DNA of 64,000 nt. Source: Arthrobacter subterraneus. GTDB lineage: Bacteria > Actinomycetota > Actinomycetes > Actinomycetales > Micrococcaceae. The notes beneath the pieces are model-generated. The model made no database searches. It was not told where the DNA came from and saw nothing but the letters and a program-made list of their open reading frames with translations. Positions 1-8,985 of the stretch are shown piece by piece. Each line of letters opens with the position of its first letter. Within the stretch, counting starts at the first letter, position 1. Both the position numbers and the translations under genes were made by a program. The stretch lies in NCBI RefSeq assembly GCF_900099735.1, contig NZ_FNDT01000011.1:46745-110744 (forward strand), read 5' to 3'.

Positions 1-1232
1 CGCACCGACTTCGAGCTCGACGGCGTAACGTACCGCGGCGGTTCCCTTCAGGCCGCCCACTCGAGGACTTCCTGGCCGGGCAGCGCGCTCTGACCACCGT
101 GTTCGAACCCGATGCGCACACAGCCCTGCAGTCCTGGAGCTGGACCCGGGACCATCTCCTGCTCAATCTCCTGAAGGACGTGTCTTCGGAGATCCGGGTG
201 GTCAACCCTGCACAGTCCTGGACCGCCGAAGTACTGGACGCCTGTCCGCCCCTGCATGCGGTGGATGCCTACGCGGTCGATGATGAGGACGACGACGCCG
301 GCAACGACTACTGGCTGGTCGCCACCGGATTCCTCACCCCCACAACGGTGGTGCGCGGCACTATTGGCGGCACGCATGTGGAAGTAAAGGCGTCGCCGTC
401 GTACTTTGACGAGGAGTCCTTCACCGTCTCACAGCACTTCGCGGTCTCCAGCGACGGAACGCGGGTGCCTTACTTCCAGGTCGCGGCGAACGATCTGGCG
501 CTCGACGGCGGCAACCCGACGCTACTCTCCGGGTACGGGGGCTTCGAGCACGCCATGACGCCGGCGTACAGCGGGGTGATCGGGCGGGGATGGCTGGAAC
601 GCCGGACAGCTGACGGCCGCCCGGGCGTGTACGTGCTCGCGAACATCCGGGGCGGGGGCGAATACGGGCCGGCCTGGCACCAGGCGGCGCTGCACGCCAA
701 CCGGCACCGGGCGTATGAGGACTTCGCTGCAATCGCGGAGGACCTGGTGGAGCGCGGGGTGACCCGTCCGGAGCTGCTCGGCTGCACCGGCAGGAGCAAC
801 GGCGGGCTGCTGGTGGGCAACATGCTCACGCAGTACCCGCACCTGTTCGGGGCGATCTCGTGCGGCGTTCCACTGCTGGACATGAAGCGGTACACCAAGC
901 TGTCAGCCGGGTACTCCTGGATTGCCGAGTACGGCGACCCGGACAAGCCCGAACAGTGGGAGTACGTGCAGACCTTCTCGCCGTACCACCGCTTGCAGGA
1001 GGGCCGGAAGTACCCGAAGACGCTGATCTGGACGGCAACGAGCGATGACCGGGTGGGTCCGGTTCAGGCACGGAAGATGGCCGCACGGATGAAGGCGCTT
1101 GGGGTTGGGAATGTGTGGTTCCACGAGGCGCTTGAGGGCGGCCATGCCGGGGCGTCTGACAACCGCCAGGCTGCGCGCATGCACGCCATGTCCTTCGAGT
1201 TCCTGTGGAAGGCACTCACCGGGCAGCTCTAG
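1..1232 (+). CDS. S9 family prolyl oligopeptidase (5' partial, apparently frameshifted)
   Basis: This is the C-terminal part of a serine peptidase of the prolyl oligopeptidase (S9) family, which cleaves short peptides, usually after proline. The alpha/beta-hydrolase catalytic triad is visible: nucleophile Ser in GRSNGG, Asp in SDDRVGP and His in EGGHAG. The 5' end lies outside the window. Translation in frame 1 over about bases 1-57 gives TDFELDGVTYRGGSLQA. The protein then continues only in frame 3 as PLEDFLAGQRALTTVFEPD and runs to the TAG at 1230-1232. One missing base in the C run at 56-58 would join them. The only start after the break is GTG 99, which would give an N-terminally cut protein. 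Either the gene is a pseudogene or the base call is wrong; the rest is intact. Confidence 0.85.
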   Translation, partial: HRLRARRRNVPRRFPSGRPLEDFLAGQRALTTVFEPDAHTALQSWSWTRDHLLLNLLKDVSSEIRVVNPAQSWTAEVLDACPPLHAVDAYAVDDEDDDAGNDYWLVATGFLTPTTVVRGTIGGTHVEVKASPSYFDEESFTVSQHFAVSSDGTRVPYFQVAANDLALDGGNPTLLSGYGGFEHAMTPAYSGVIGRGWLERRTADGRPGVYVLANIRGGGEYGPAWHQAALHANRHRAYEDFAAIAEDLVERGVTRPELLGCTGRSNGGLLVGNMLTQYPHLFGAISCGVPLLDMKRYTKLSAGYSWIAEYGDPDKPEQWEYVQTFSPYHRLQEGRKYPKTLIWTATSDDRVGPVQARKMAARMKALGVGNVWFHEALEGGHAGASDNRQAARMHAMSFEFLWKALTGQL

Positions 1233-1298
1233 ACCCTGGGGGTATTTTGCTCTTGCCCTGAGGTTCTGGGTAGTCTTGGGTGGCTAGTAATAGCTGCT

Positions 1299-1386
1299 GG
1301 AGACGTGCCAGAGCGGCCGAATGGGCTTCACTGCTAATGAAGTGTGGGCCTAAAGCCTACCGGGGGTTCAAATCCCCCCGTCTCCG
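1299..1386 (+). tRNA. tRNA-Ser (anticodon GCU)
   Basis: An 88-nt class II tRNA cloverleaf. The acceptor stem GGAGACG pairs with CGTCTCC, the anticodon arm is CTTCA-CTGCTAA-TGAAG (anticodon GCT), a long variable arm follows, and the T-arm contains GGTTCAAATCC. No CCA is encoded. A hairpin follows within 10 nt. Confidence 0.96.
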
Positions 1387-1395
1387 CGTTTTTCG

Positions 1396-1436
1396 AAGGG
1401 CGTCTTCGAGGGTCAGCTGATCCCCGAAGACGCCTT
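1396..1436. terminator. hairpin between tRNA-Ser and recQ (probably bidirectional)
   Basis: Inverted repeat AAGGGCGTCTTCG ... CGAAGACGCCTT with one bulged base and a 16-nt loop. A TTTTT run precedes it on the + strand, which serves as the A/T tract for transcripts coming from recQ on the opposite strand. It sits between the converging tRNA and recQ. Confidence 0.6.
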
Positions 1437-1467
1437 TCGTCTGTATGGGTTCCCGGCTCGACGACTG

Positions 1468-3582
1468 CTAGGCCTTCTGCGCAAGGACAAAGGGAAGCAC
1501 CTCCTGGGCACCTGCCTGTCGGAGTGCCCGGCCGGCCACCGTCAGGCTCCAGCGGCTGTCCGCCAGGTCATCGACCAGCAGCACCGGGCCGGGGGTTGCA
1601 GCAAACCAGGCGTGGCCCTCCTCGGGAACCGCGAACCTGTCCCAGACCGCTGCGAGACGGAACGCGCTGTTGCCGCCGGAGCTCCCGCTCGGCCAGCCCT
1701 GCGGCAGCTGCAGTGCACCCAGGTAGGGGATGCGCCCGACACCGGCCAGTCCCTCCGCGAGGGAACTGATCAGGAGCGGGCGCCGTCGTGACGGCATGCT
1801 GACCACTCCCACCGGCCGGGTGTCCCAGGACCATTCGGAAAGTACACGGACACAGGCCTGGATGGCAGCCGGATCAAGTGCGGCGTCCGGAGACGAGTCC
1901 GCCAGGAGTTCGCGGACCCGGTTGCCCCAGCCCAGGTCGGTCATCCGCGCGAGCGCCCGACCGGCGGAGAGCTGCTGGTCCGCCGGGATGCGCCCCTTGA
2001 CCGGCACCCCCAGCTTGTCCATCCCCGAAGGCCACTGCCCTCTCGGTTCAAGCAGCACACCGACCCTGCCCAGTGCGCTTCCGGCGCTCTCGGAGGCGCC
2101 GGAGGACACCTCATCGGAGTACCACCGGCCGGCGCAGTTGTCGCACCGGCCGCACGGTGTAGCAGCGGGATCATCGAGCGCCGCCGCGAGGAACTCCATC
2201 CGGCAATTTTCGGTGTTCTCGTAGTTGAGCATTGCGTTCTGCTCATGAACGCGGGCCTGCGATATCCGTGCATACCGCTCGCGGTCGTAGGTCCAGGGCT
2301 TCCCGGTGGCCTGCCAGCCGCCGGTCACCTTCTGCACCGCACCGTCCACGTCCAGCACCTTCAGGAGGAGCTCCAGCGGCGAGCGCCGCACGTCCACCCG
2401 GGTTTCCAGCGCAGGAGTGGACAGTACGGTGCCGCCAGCAAGTTCCTCCAGAATGCGCTGCGCCTTGTCTTCGGCGGGCATGGAGGCCGTGGCGAAGTAC
2501 TCCCAGATCTCGCGGTCCTCATTTCCCGGCAGCAGCAGGACGTCCGCGTTGGGGGTTCCTCGACCGGCCCTTCCGACCTGCTGATAGTAGGCAACCGGGG
2601 AGGATGGCGCTCCGAGATGGACCACAAAACCGAGATCCGGCTTGTCAAAACCCATGCCGAGAGCGCTGGTGGCCACGAGGGCCTTCACCTCGTTGTTCTT
2701 CAGTGACTGTTCAGCCGCCTCACGGTCCGACGGGTCCGTACGGCCGGTGTAGGCGAGCACGGCATGGCCGTTCTCCCGCAACAGACGCGCAGTGTCTTCA
2801 GCCGCGGAAACAGTGAGCGTGTAGATGATGCCGCTGCCAGGGAGGTCCCCGAGGTGTGTCAGAAGCCATGCCAGCCGGGAACGGGGGCTGGGCAGGCGGA
2901 GCACGCCGAGGCGCAGCGACTTGCGGGCAAGCTCACCGCGCAGCGTGTAGACGGCGGTGCCGTCCGTACCGAGCTGATCTTCGACGTCCTTGACCACCCG
3001 GGAGTTGGCGGTAGCGGTGGTTGCCAGCACGGGGACCCCGGCCGCCAGCGACGTGATGAGGTCACGGAGGCGCCGGTAATCCGGGCGGAAGTCATGGCCC
3101 CAGTCGGAAATGCAGTGGGCCTCGTCAATCACCAGCAGGCCGGTGCGCCGGACGAGCTCGGGCAGCTGGGTTTCACGGAAGATCGGATTGTTCAGCCGCT
3201 CCGGCGACACCAGCAGAACATCGAGCTCATCCGCGTCCAGCCGGGCGGTGATCTCCTGCCACTCCGTCTGGTTTGCAGAGTTGATCGCTGCGGCGCGCAC
3301 CCCGGCACGCCCGGCCGCTGCCACCTGGTCCCGCATCAGCGCGAGCAGGGGCGACACGATGAGGGTGGGCCCGGCACCGGCGGAACGCAGCAGCAGGCTC
3401 GCCACGAAGTACACCGCAGACTTCCCCCACCCGGTGCGCTGGACCACGAGCGCCCTGCGCCCACCGTTGACCAGCGCTTCGATCGCCTCGAACTGCCCCT
3501 CATGGAAGACGGCATCATCCCGTCCGACAAGCGTTTGGAGGATCGCGAGCGCCTGCTGGTGCAGGGTGGTTGTTTCAGCCAT
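1468..3582 (-). CDS. recQ: RecQ-family ATP-dependent DNA helicase with C-terminal phosphoribosyltransferase-like domain
   Basis: A 704-residue SF2 3'-5' DNA helicase of the RecQ family, acting in recombination and repair. Walker A is TGWGKS at about residue 50, the DEAH box with IDEAHCISDWGHDFRPDYR is near 152, and the motif VI region GRAGRG is near 338. A zinc cluster follows (Cys460, then CGRCDNC at 477-483). The last 110 residues carry LLVDDLADSRWSLTVAGRAL, which resembles a PRPP-binding loop and a type I phosphoribosyltransferase fold rather than HRDC. The start is ATG at 3582-3580 (MAETTTLHQQ). A longer in-frame extension exists but would run antisense into the next gene, so I reject it. 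The gene is divergent from the phosphohexomutase. Confidence 0.93.
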   Translation of the reverse strand: MAETTTLHQQALAILQTLVGRDDAVFHEGQFEAIEALVNGGRRALVVQRTGWGKSAVYFVASLLLRSAGAGPTLIVSPLLALMRDQVAAAGRAGVRAAAINSANQTEWQEITARLDADELDVLLVSPERLNNPIFRETQLPELVRRTGLLVIDEAHCISDWGHDFRPDYRRLRDLITSLAAGVPVLATTATANSRVVKDVEDQLGTDGTAVYTLRGELARKSLRLGVLRLPSPRSRLAWLLTHLGDLPGSGIIYTLTVSAAEDTARLLRENGHAVLAYTGRTDPSDREAAEQSLKNNEVKALVATSALGMGFDKPDLGFVVHLGAPSSPVAYYQQVGRAGRGTPNADVLLLPGNEDREIWEYFATASMPAEDKAQRILEELAGGTVLSTPALETRVDVRRSPLELLLKVLDVDGAVQKVTGGWQATGKPWTYDRERYARISQARVHEQNAMLNYENTENCRMEFLAAALDDPAATPCGRCDNCAGRWYSDEVSSGASESAGSALGRVGVLLEPRGQWPSGMDKLGVPVKGRIPADQQLSAGRALARMTDLGWGNRVRELLADSSPDAALDPAAIQACVRVLSEWSWDTRPVGVVSMPSRRRPLLISSLAEGLAGVGRIPYLGALQLPQGWPSGSSGGNSAFRLAAVWDRFAVPEEGHAWFAATPGPVLLVDDLADSRWSLTVAGRALRQAGAQEVLPFVLAQKA

Positions 3583-3705
3583 GCGCCCCAGTATGGCAGT
3601 TGCCTCTGACGTATCCGGCGGGGTTCCATGCGCTGTGGACAACCGCCGTCGTCCTGCCCTCCCCAGGCTCCGGACCGGCGGACCCGAGCGGTTAGACTTT
3701 CCAGC

Positions 3706-5112
3706 GTGAACACAACCATCGACCTTTCCGCATCGTTCAAGGCCTACGACGTCCGAGGGATCGTCGGTGAGACCATCACGGTGGAGTCCGTCAGGGCGGT
3801 GGGTGCGGCGTTCGTCGACGTACTCGGGCTTTCCGGAGAGACGGTGCTGGTGGGCGGCGACATGCGTCCGTCCTCGCCCGAGTTTTCCGAGGCATTCGCC
3901 GAGGGAGCCACCGCGCGGGGCGCAGATGTGGTGATGCTCGGCCTCATTTCCACGGACGAGCTCTATTACGCCAGCGGGATCTACAACGCGGCGGGTGTCA
4001 CCTTCACCGCGAGCCATAATCCCGCGCAATACAACGGGATGAAGATGTCCCGGCCAGGCGCTGTGCCGATGTCCTCTGAGACGGGGCTTGCCGAGGTGCG
4101 GGAAGGCGCTGAACGGTACCTCGCCGAGGGCACCATCCCGGAAGCCGACCGGCGGGGGTCAACCTCTTCACGTGACGTCCTGAAGGATTACGCGGAATAC
4201 CTGCGTTCGCTGGTTGACCTGTCTGGAATCCGTCCGCTGAAGGTGGTTGTGGATGCCGGCAACGGCATGGCCGGCCTCACCACCCCGGCCGTCCTCGGCG
4301 CCGAATACCTCAGCGCGCTGCCCCTGGAGATCATTCCGCTGTACTTCGAGCTCGACGGTTCTTTCCCCAACCATCCGGCGAACCCGCTGGAACCTGAGAA
4401 CCTGCGGGACCTGAAGCAGGCGGTCGTCAGCAACGGCGCGGACCTCGGCCTGGCATTCGACGGCGACGCGGACCGGTGCTTTGTCATCGACGAACTGGGC
4501 GAGCCGCTCTCACCCAGTGCTGTCACCGGCATGGTTGCGCGCAGGGAGATCCGCCGTGCCCAGGCTGCCGGGGAGGCGGAACCGGTCATCATCCACAACC
4601 TGATCACCTCGCGTGCGGTGCCGGAACTCGTGCGTGCGGAAGGCGCCCGGCCGGTACGCACCCGCGTGGGCCACTCGTTCATCAAGGCCGTCATGGCCGA
4701 AGAAGGCGCGGTTTTCGGCGGCGAGCACTCCGCCCACTACTACTTCCGGGAGTTCTGGAACGCTGATACCGGGATGCTGGCGGCCATGCACGTACTCGCC
4801 GCTCTCGGCGAGCAGGACCGGCCGCTCTCCGCACTCGGTAAGGAATACGAGCCCTACTTCGCCTCCGGGGAGATCAACACCCGGCTTGACGACGTTGAGG
4901 CCGCCACCGCCCGGGTCCGGCAGGAATTCGAGAGCGACGGCGTCACAGTGGACGAGGTGGACGGCCTCACCTTCACCGCTGCCGACGGCTCCTGGTGGTT
5001 CAACCTCCGGGCGTCCAACACGGAACCGTTCCTGAGGCTGAACGCCGAGGCGGAGAACCCCGAGATCCTGGAAAACCTCACCGCTGCCGTCCTTGAGCAG
5101 ATCCGCCAGTAA
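3706..5112 (+). CDS. manB: phosphomannomutase/phosphoglucomutase
   Basis: A 468-residue alpha-D-phosphohexomutase interconverting hexose 6-phosphate and 1-phosphate (mannose and/or glucose), feeding GDP-mannose and cell-envelope glycans. The family signatures are all present. TASHNPAQYNGMK holds the catalytic phosphoserine, DGDADRCF is the metal loop, GGEHSAHYYFREF is the sugar-binding loop, and NTEPFLRLNAE is the phosphate-binding loop. The start GTG at 3706 is preceded by TAGACT with a 7-nt gap, which suggests a leaderless transcript. Which hexose is preferred cannot be read from sequence. The gene stands alone, divergent from recQ and convergent with pckG. Confidence 0.93.
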   Translation: MNTTIDLSASFKAYDVRGIVGETITVESVRAVGAAFVDVLGLSGETVLVGGDMRPSSPEFSEAFAEGATARGADVVMLGLISTDELYYASGIYNAAGVTFTASHNPAQYNGMKMSRPGAVPMSSETGLAEVREGAERYLAEGTIPEADRRGSTSSRDVLKDYAEYLRSLVDLSGIRPLKVVVDAGNGMAGLTTPAVLGAEYLSALPLEIIPLYFELDGSFPNHPANPLEPENLRDLKQAVVSNGADLGLAFDGDADRCFVIDELGEPLSPSAVTGMVARREIRRAQAAGEAEPVIIHNLITSRAVPELVRAEGARPVRTRVGHSFIKAVMAEEGAVFGGEHSAHYYFREFWNADTGMLAAMHVLAALGEQDRPLSALGKEYEPYFASGEINTRLDDVEAATARVRQEFESDGVTVDEVDGLTFTAADGSWWFNLRASNTEPFLRLNAEAENPEILENLTAAVLEQIRQ

Positions 5113-5130
5113 CGAAACCGGAAAGCAGTA

Positions 5131-5164
5131 TGGCCGGTACCGCACTGCTGCACGGAACCGGCCA
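5131..5164. terminator. hairpin between manB and pckG
   Basis: Inverted repeat TGGCCGGTACCG ... CGGAACCGGCCA (one mismatch, 10-nt loop) between two converging genes. There is no clear T tract, so its role as a terminator is inferred from position and stem strength. Confidence 0.5.
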
Positions 5165-5183
5165 CACCTTGCGAAAGCCGCTG

Positions 5184-7043
5184 CTAGGCGGCGAACCGCT
5201 CCTTGAGCCGCTGCAGCTCCGCGGAAAGCTCCGCGGGCAGCGAATCGCCGAACTGCTGGTACCACTGCTCGATGCCCTCGAGCTCGGCAGCCCACTCTTC
5301 CGCGTCGACCCGGACGGCCTGTTCGACATCCTCCGGGGCCATGTCGAGTCCTGTCAGGTCGAGTGCATCCGGGGCCGGGACATACCCGATCGGTGTCTCG
5401 ACAGCTTCCGCTTCACCTTCCAGGCGCTCAATGATCCACTTGAGCACGCGCGAGTTGTCGCCGAAGCCGGGCCAGGCAAAGCCGCCGTCGGCCGTGCGGC
5501 GGAACCAGTTGACCAGGAAGATCTTCGGCAGCCGCTCCTGATTCGCCTGTCCGCTGACTTTCAGCCAGTGGCTGAGGTAATCACCGGCGTCGTACCCCAT
5601 GAAGGGAAGCATCGCCATCGGGTCGCGGCGCACCCGGCCGACCGCGCCGGCAGCCGCGGCAGTGGTCTCCGAGGACAATGTGGAGCCCATGAAGATGCCG
5701 TTGGTCCAGTCGCGGGACTGCGTGACCAGAGGCACCGTGGTCTTGCGCCGGCCACCGAACAGGATCGCGGACAGCTCGACCCCTTCGGGGTCGTTAAACT
5801 CCTCGGCCAGCATGTCGATCTGGTCGATGGGCGTGCAGAACCGGGCGTTGGGGTGCGCGGCCGGAGCGTCCGACGACGGCGTCCACTCGTTGCCCTGCCA
5901 GTCCGTGAGGTGCGCCGGCACTTCCTCGGTCATGCCCTCCCACCAGACACCGCCGTCGTCGGTCAGTGCCACATTGGTGAAGATCGAGTTGCCCTTGGCG
6001 ATGGCGCGCATGGCGTTGGGGTTGGTGTGCCATCCGGTGCCGGGAGCAACCCCGAACAGGCCCGCCTCCGGGTTGACGGCACGGAGTTCGCCCTCCTTGC
6101 CGAACCGCATCCAGGTGATGTCGTCGCCGAGTGTCTCGACCTTCCAGCCGTCGATCGTCGGGTCGAGGAGTGCGAGGTTCGTCTTGCCGCAGGCCGAGGG
6201 GAACGCCGCCGACAGGTAGTACGTCTTGTTCTGCGGCGAGGTGAGCTTGAGGATGAGCATGTGCTCGGCCAGCCAGCCCTCGTCCCGTGCCATGACCGAG
6301 GCGATGCGCAGCGCGTAGCACTTCTTGCCGAGCAGCGCGTTTCCGCCGTAGCCGGATCCGAAGGACCAGATGGACCGTTCTTCAGGGAAGTGGACAATCC
6401 ACTTCTCCTCGTTGCACGGCCACGCGACGTCCTGCTGTCCCGGTTCGAGCGGTGCGCCCACGGAATGCAGCGCCGGAACGAAGTCCGCATTGAGTTCGGT
6501 CATCCGGTCGAGGACCTCGGTGCCGATGGTCGCCATGATGCGCATGGACGTCACCACGTACGCGCTGTCCGTGATCTCGACACCGAACTTGGGAGTCGGG
6601 GCGTCAAGGTGTCCCATGACGAATGGGATGACGTACATGGTCCGGCCGCGCATCGAGCCGGCGAACAGGCCGCGCAGCTTTTCCTTCATGGCGTCCGGGT
6701 CCATCCAGTTGTTGGTGAACCCGGCGTCGCGTTCATTCCGCGAGCAGATGAAGGTCTGCTCTTCGACCCGGGCAACATCGGCCGGGTCTGAGAACGCCGC
6801 GAAGGAGTTGGGGAAAAGTTCAGGGTTGAGGCGTTTGAAGGTGCCTGCGGAGACGAGCTCGTCGCTGAGCTGGTGGTTCTCCTCCTCGGATCCGTTGACC
6901 CAATACACCCGGTCCGGCTGCGTCAGCGCGGCAGTCTCCTCAACCCAGGCCAGCAGGCCCTGATGGGTTGTCGGCGCAGCGGAGGCTGCGTCCCGGTCAG
7001 TCGCTCGGTCAGCGAGCAGCGGCTGTCGCGCGGAATCGCCCAT
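5184..7043 (-). CDS. pckG: phosphoenolpyruvate carboxykinase (GTP)
   Basis: A 619-residue GTP-dependent PEP carboxykinase converting oxaloacetate and GTP to PEP, CO2 and GDP in gluconeogenesis. Length and motifs fit the GTP-type family: the kinase-1a P-loop region [13 protein letters not shown], the following GDDITWM segment, the conserved [10 protein letters not shown], and the R-loop region upstream. The start ATG at 7043-7041 has a good ribosome site (GAAGGGACGAG, short spacing). A longer in-frame extension upstream has no such site. About 290 nt of non-coding DNA lie upstream and hold a CRP-like palindrome and a pair of TetR-style palindromes (annotated separately). This fits control by carbon source. 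Confidence 0.97.
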   Translation of the reverse strand: MGDSARQPLLADRATDRDAASAAPTTHQGLLAWVEETAALTQPDRVYWVNGSEEENHQLSDELVSAGTFKRLNPELFPNSFAAFSDPADVARVEEQTFICSRNERDAGFTNNWMDPDAMKEKLRGLFAGSMRGRTMYVIPFVMGHLDAPTPKFGVEITDSAYVVTSMRIMATIGTEVLDRMTELNADFVPALHSVGAPLEPGQQDVAWPCNEEKWIVHFPEERSIWSFGSGYGGNALLGKKCYALRIASVMARDEGWLAEHMLILKLTSPQNKTYYLSAAFPSACGKTNLALLDPTIDGWKVETLGDDITWMRFGKEGELRAVNPEAGLFGVAPGTGWHTNPNAMRAIAKGNSIFTNVALTDDGGVWWEGMTEEVPAHLTDWQGNEWTPSSDAPAAHPNARFCTPIDQIDMLAEEFNDPEGVELSAILFGGRRKTTVPLVTQSRDWTNGIFMGSTLSSETTAAAAGAVGRVRRDPMAMLPFMGYDAGDYLSHWLKVSGQANQERLPKIFLVNWFRRTADGGFAWPGFGDNSRVLKWIIERLEGEAEAVETPIGYVPAPDALDLTGLDMAPEDVEQAVRVDAEEWAAELEGIEQWYQQFGDSLPAELSAELQRLKERFAA

Positions 7044-7191
7044 TTCTCGTCCCTTCGTTGGGTGGATGGTGTGTATTGATGCTAGGGGCGGGCTTCCGGC
7101 TGATTTCGGTCGCTGCGGGCGTAGAGTTGGTTTCAGGTCGACGGTGATCCGCGAGTTTCTGCGGTTTTCACTATCCAATGATGCCCCGCGC

Positions 7192-7207
7192 TGTGATAAA
7201 GGTCACG
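7192..7207. promoter_or_regulatory. CRP/GlxR-like binding site upstream of pckG
   Basis: The sequence TGTGATAAAGGTCACG matches the CRP/GlxR consensus TGTGA-N6-TCACA at 9 of 10 defined bases. It lies 149 nt upstream of the pckG start. GlxR/CRP proteins control carbon metabolism in actinobacteria; binding here is inferred. Confidence 0.6.
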
Positions 7208-7235
7208 TAGACCGGTCTATACTACCGACCGGTAG
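7208..7235. promoter_or_regulatory. paired palindromes around a TATACT box (TetR-type operator)
   Basis: TAGACCGGTCTA (7208-7219) is a perfect 12-bp palindrome, and CTACCGACCGGTAG (7222-7235) is a perfect inverted repeat around AC. They flank and overlap TATACT at 7218-7223, a good -10 hexamer on the + strand, with TAGTAT on the - strand. This arrangement is typical of TetR-family operators, but no tetR gene is within the window. Confidence 0.5.
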
Positions 7236-7336
7236 AAGACCACCCGGCCATCTCAATTAGCGTTAGGTTCCGAATGGCTGTAAAGTTATCTACGGCCAAA
7301 CGGCCTGAGAAAGTCTTTCAAACCGGCTTTTGAATT

Positions 7337-7412
7337 GCGTGCGTAGCTCAACGGATAGAGCATCTGACTACGGATCAGAAGGTTGGGGGTTCGAATCCCT
7401 TCGCGCGCACCA
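7337..7412 (+). tRNA. tRNA-Arg (anticodon ACG)
   Basis: Cloverleaf with acceptor stem GCGTGCG/CGCGCGC, anticodon arm TCTGA-CTACGGA-TCAGA (anticodon ACG, whose A34 would be the TadA inosine target), T-arm GGGGGTTCGAATCCCTT and an encoded CCA (7410-7412). A strong terminator follows directly. Confidence 0.96.
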
Positions 7413-7415
7413 GCC

Positions 7416-7447
7416 AAACCGCCCCGGACCTCCGGGGCGGTTTTTTT
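7416..7447 (+). terminator. Rho-independent terminator after tRNA-Arg
   Basis: AAACCGCCCCGG-ACCT-CCGGGGCGGTTTTTTT: a perfect GC-rich stem, 4-nt loop and a run of seven T. This is the clearest intrinsic terminator in the window. Confidence 0.92.
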
Positions 7448-7520
7448 GTGCATGCCTGGCCCGGGCGTTTCCCGCGGGAACTGTTTGCCCCGCCGTCGGC
7501 CGGATGACAGGCTCGGGACC

Positions 7521-8933
7521 ATGAGCACAGAGCAGAGTACCGACGTCGTTGTTATTGGAGCCGGCGCCGTCGGCGAGAATGCGGCCGCCCGCGTTGTCCG
7601 CGGTGGGCTCTCCGCCGTCCTGGTGGAATCCGAACTGGTCGGCGGCGAATGCTCCTACTGGGCGTGCATGCCGTCCAAGGCACTGCTGCGCTCCGGGACC
7701 GCACTGCACGCCGCCCGTTCCGTGGCCGGCGCGCGGGAAGCAGTCACCGGCGCTCTCGACACCCAGGAAGTGCTCGCCCGCCGCGACAGCTTCACCTCCC
7801 ACTGGGACGACTCCTCCCAGGTCGACTGGGTCAACGCCACGGGGATCACCCTGCTCCGCGGGACGGCGCGCCTCACCGGTGAGCGTCGGGTGGAGGTAAC
7901 CACCGACGACGGCGTCACCACGCTCACTGCGCGCCACGCCGTTGTTCTCGCTACCGGATCCGTCCCGTCCGTTCCGCCCATCGGTGGGCTTGAGGGCCTC
8001 ACGTATTGGGGTACGCGGGAGGCGACCTCCGTGAAGGAAATTCCGGAGAGCCTTACGGTGCTGGGCGGCGGCGTTGCCGGAACAGAGCTTGCCCAGGCGT
8101 ACGCCCGGCTCGGTTCGAAGGTCACCCTGGTGGCCCGCAGCGCCCTGCTGGGCAGCTACCCGGAACCCGCTGTCCGTCTGGTGCAGCAGGGTCTGGAGCA
8201 CGACGGCGTGACCCTCCACCTGAACACCACCACAGAATCCGTTGCTTACGACGGCGGCCGCTTCCGGGTGACACTGGCCAGCGACACGGTGGTGGAGTCG
8301 GAGAAGCTCTTGGTGGCCACCGGCCGGCGCCCGGCGCTGGCCGGGCTGGGCCTTGAAGGACTCGGACTGGAGACCCGGCAGCTCGACACGGATGAATCCG
8401 GTCAGGTCGTCACCCACCCGTGGCTCTATGCGGTGGGCGACGCCGCCGGGAAGGTGCTACTGACCCATCAGGGGAAGTATGAGGCGCGCATAATGGGCGA
8501 TGCCGTCATTGCCCGCGCCAACGGGACGCTGAATGGATCGCCGCCGAAGTGGAGCGCCTTCGCGGCCACGGCGGACGTCTACGCGGTCCCGCAGGTTGTC
8601 TTCACCGATCCCGAGATAGCCATGGCGGGCCGGACACTCGAGGCCGCACGGAAGGACGGGTTGAACGTCAGCGAAACATCGCTTGAGCTGGCTGTTGCCG
8701 GGTCCTCACTGCACGCTGACGGCTACGAGGGCTGGGCGCAGATGGTGGTGGACGAGGACCGGAAGGTGCTGGTCGGCGTGACCTTCGCCGGACCTGACGT
8801 CGCCGAACTCCTGCATGCGGCAACCATCGCCATTGCCGGCGAAGTACCGCTGGAGCGGCTGTGGCACGCGGTGCCTGCCTATCCGACCATCAGCGAAGTG
8901 TGGCTGCGGCTGCTGGAGAAGTACGGTCTCTAG
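7521..8933 (+). CDS. pyridine nucleotide-disulfide oxidoreductase (dihydrolipoamide dehydrogenase-like)
   Basis: A 470-residue FAD- and NAD(P)-binding class I disulfide reductase. The FAD Rossmann motif VIGAGAVGENAA is at about residues 11-22. The redox pair is GGECSYWACMPSK (CX4C). The second nucleotide motif GGGVAGTE and the FAD motif LYAVGDAAGK are present. The C-terminal HAVPAYPTISE holds the His/Glu acid-base pair in the spaced form common in actinobacterial members. The redox box SYWACMPSK differs from the LNVGCIPSK of true Lpd and from mycothione reductase, so the substrate is unknown. ATG 7521 is chosen over an in-frame upstream start that would lie inside the tRNA terminator. It stands alone. 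Confidence 0.88.
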   Translation: MSTEQSTDVVVIGAGAVGENAAARVVRGGLSAVLVESELVGGECSYWACMPSKALLRSGTALHAARSVAGAREAVTGALDTQEVLARRDSFTSHWDDSSQVDWVNATGITLLRGTARLTGERRVEVTTDDGVTTLTARHAVVLATGSVPSVPPIGGLEGLTYWGTREATSVKEIPESLTVLGGGVAGTELAQAYARLGSKVTLVARSALLGSYPEPAVRLVQQGLEHDGVTLHLNTTTESVAYDGGRFRVTLASDTVVESEKLLVATGRRPALAGLGLEGLGLETRQLDTDESGQVVTHPWLYAVGDAAGKVLLTHQGKYEARIMGDAVIARANGTLNGSPPKWSAFAATADVYAVPQVVFTDPEIAMAGRTLEAARKDGLNVSETSLELAVAGSSLHADGYEGWAQMVVDEDRKVLVGVTFAGPDVAELLHAATIAIAGEVPLERLWHAVPAYPTISEVWLRLLEKYGL

Positions 8934-8945
8934 CCTTTTTCAGGT

Positions 8946-8981
8946 GCGATCCTGATTCCGGGCGCGATCCTGATTCCGGCG
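8946..8981. repeat. two-copy 18-bp tandem repeat downstream of a stop codon
   Basis: GCGATCCTGATTCCGG occurs at 8946-8961 and again at 8964-8979, with an 18-bp period. It lies between two converging stop codons, immediately downstream of the histidine phosphatase gene. Unit length and position resemble the four-copy 18-bp repeat at 27457-27528. Confidence 0.8.
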
Positions 8982-8985
8982 CGGT

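Noticed and set aside
3583..4029. In-frame N-terminal extension of recQ to give 853 residues
   Set aside because: It lies antisense to the conserved start of the phosphohexomutase, has no homology, and ATG 3582 begins the normal RecQ N-terminus.
5130..6791. 553-codon open frame on the + strand opposite pckG
   Set aside because: It is entirely antisense to the highly conserved pckG; its composition is that of a high-GC shadow frame with no motif.
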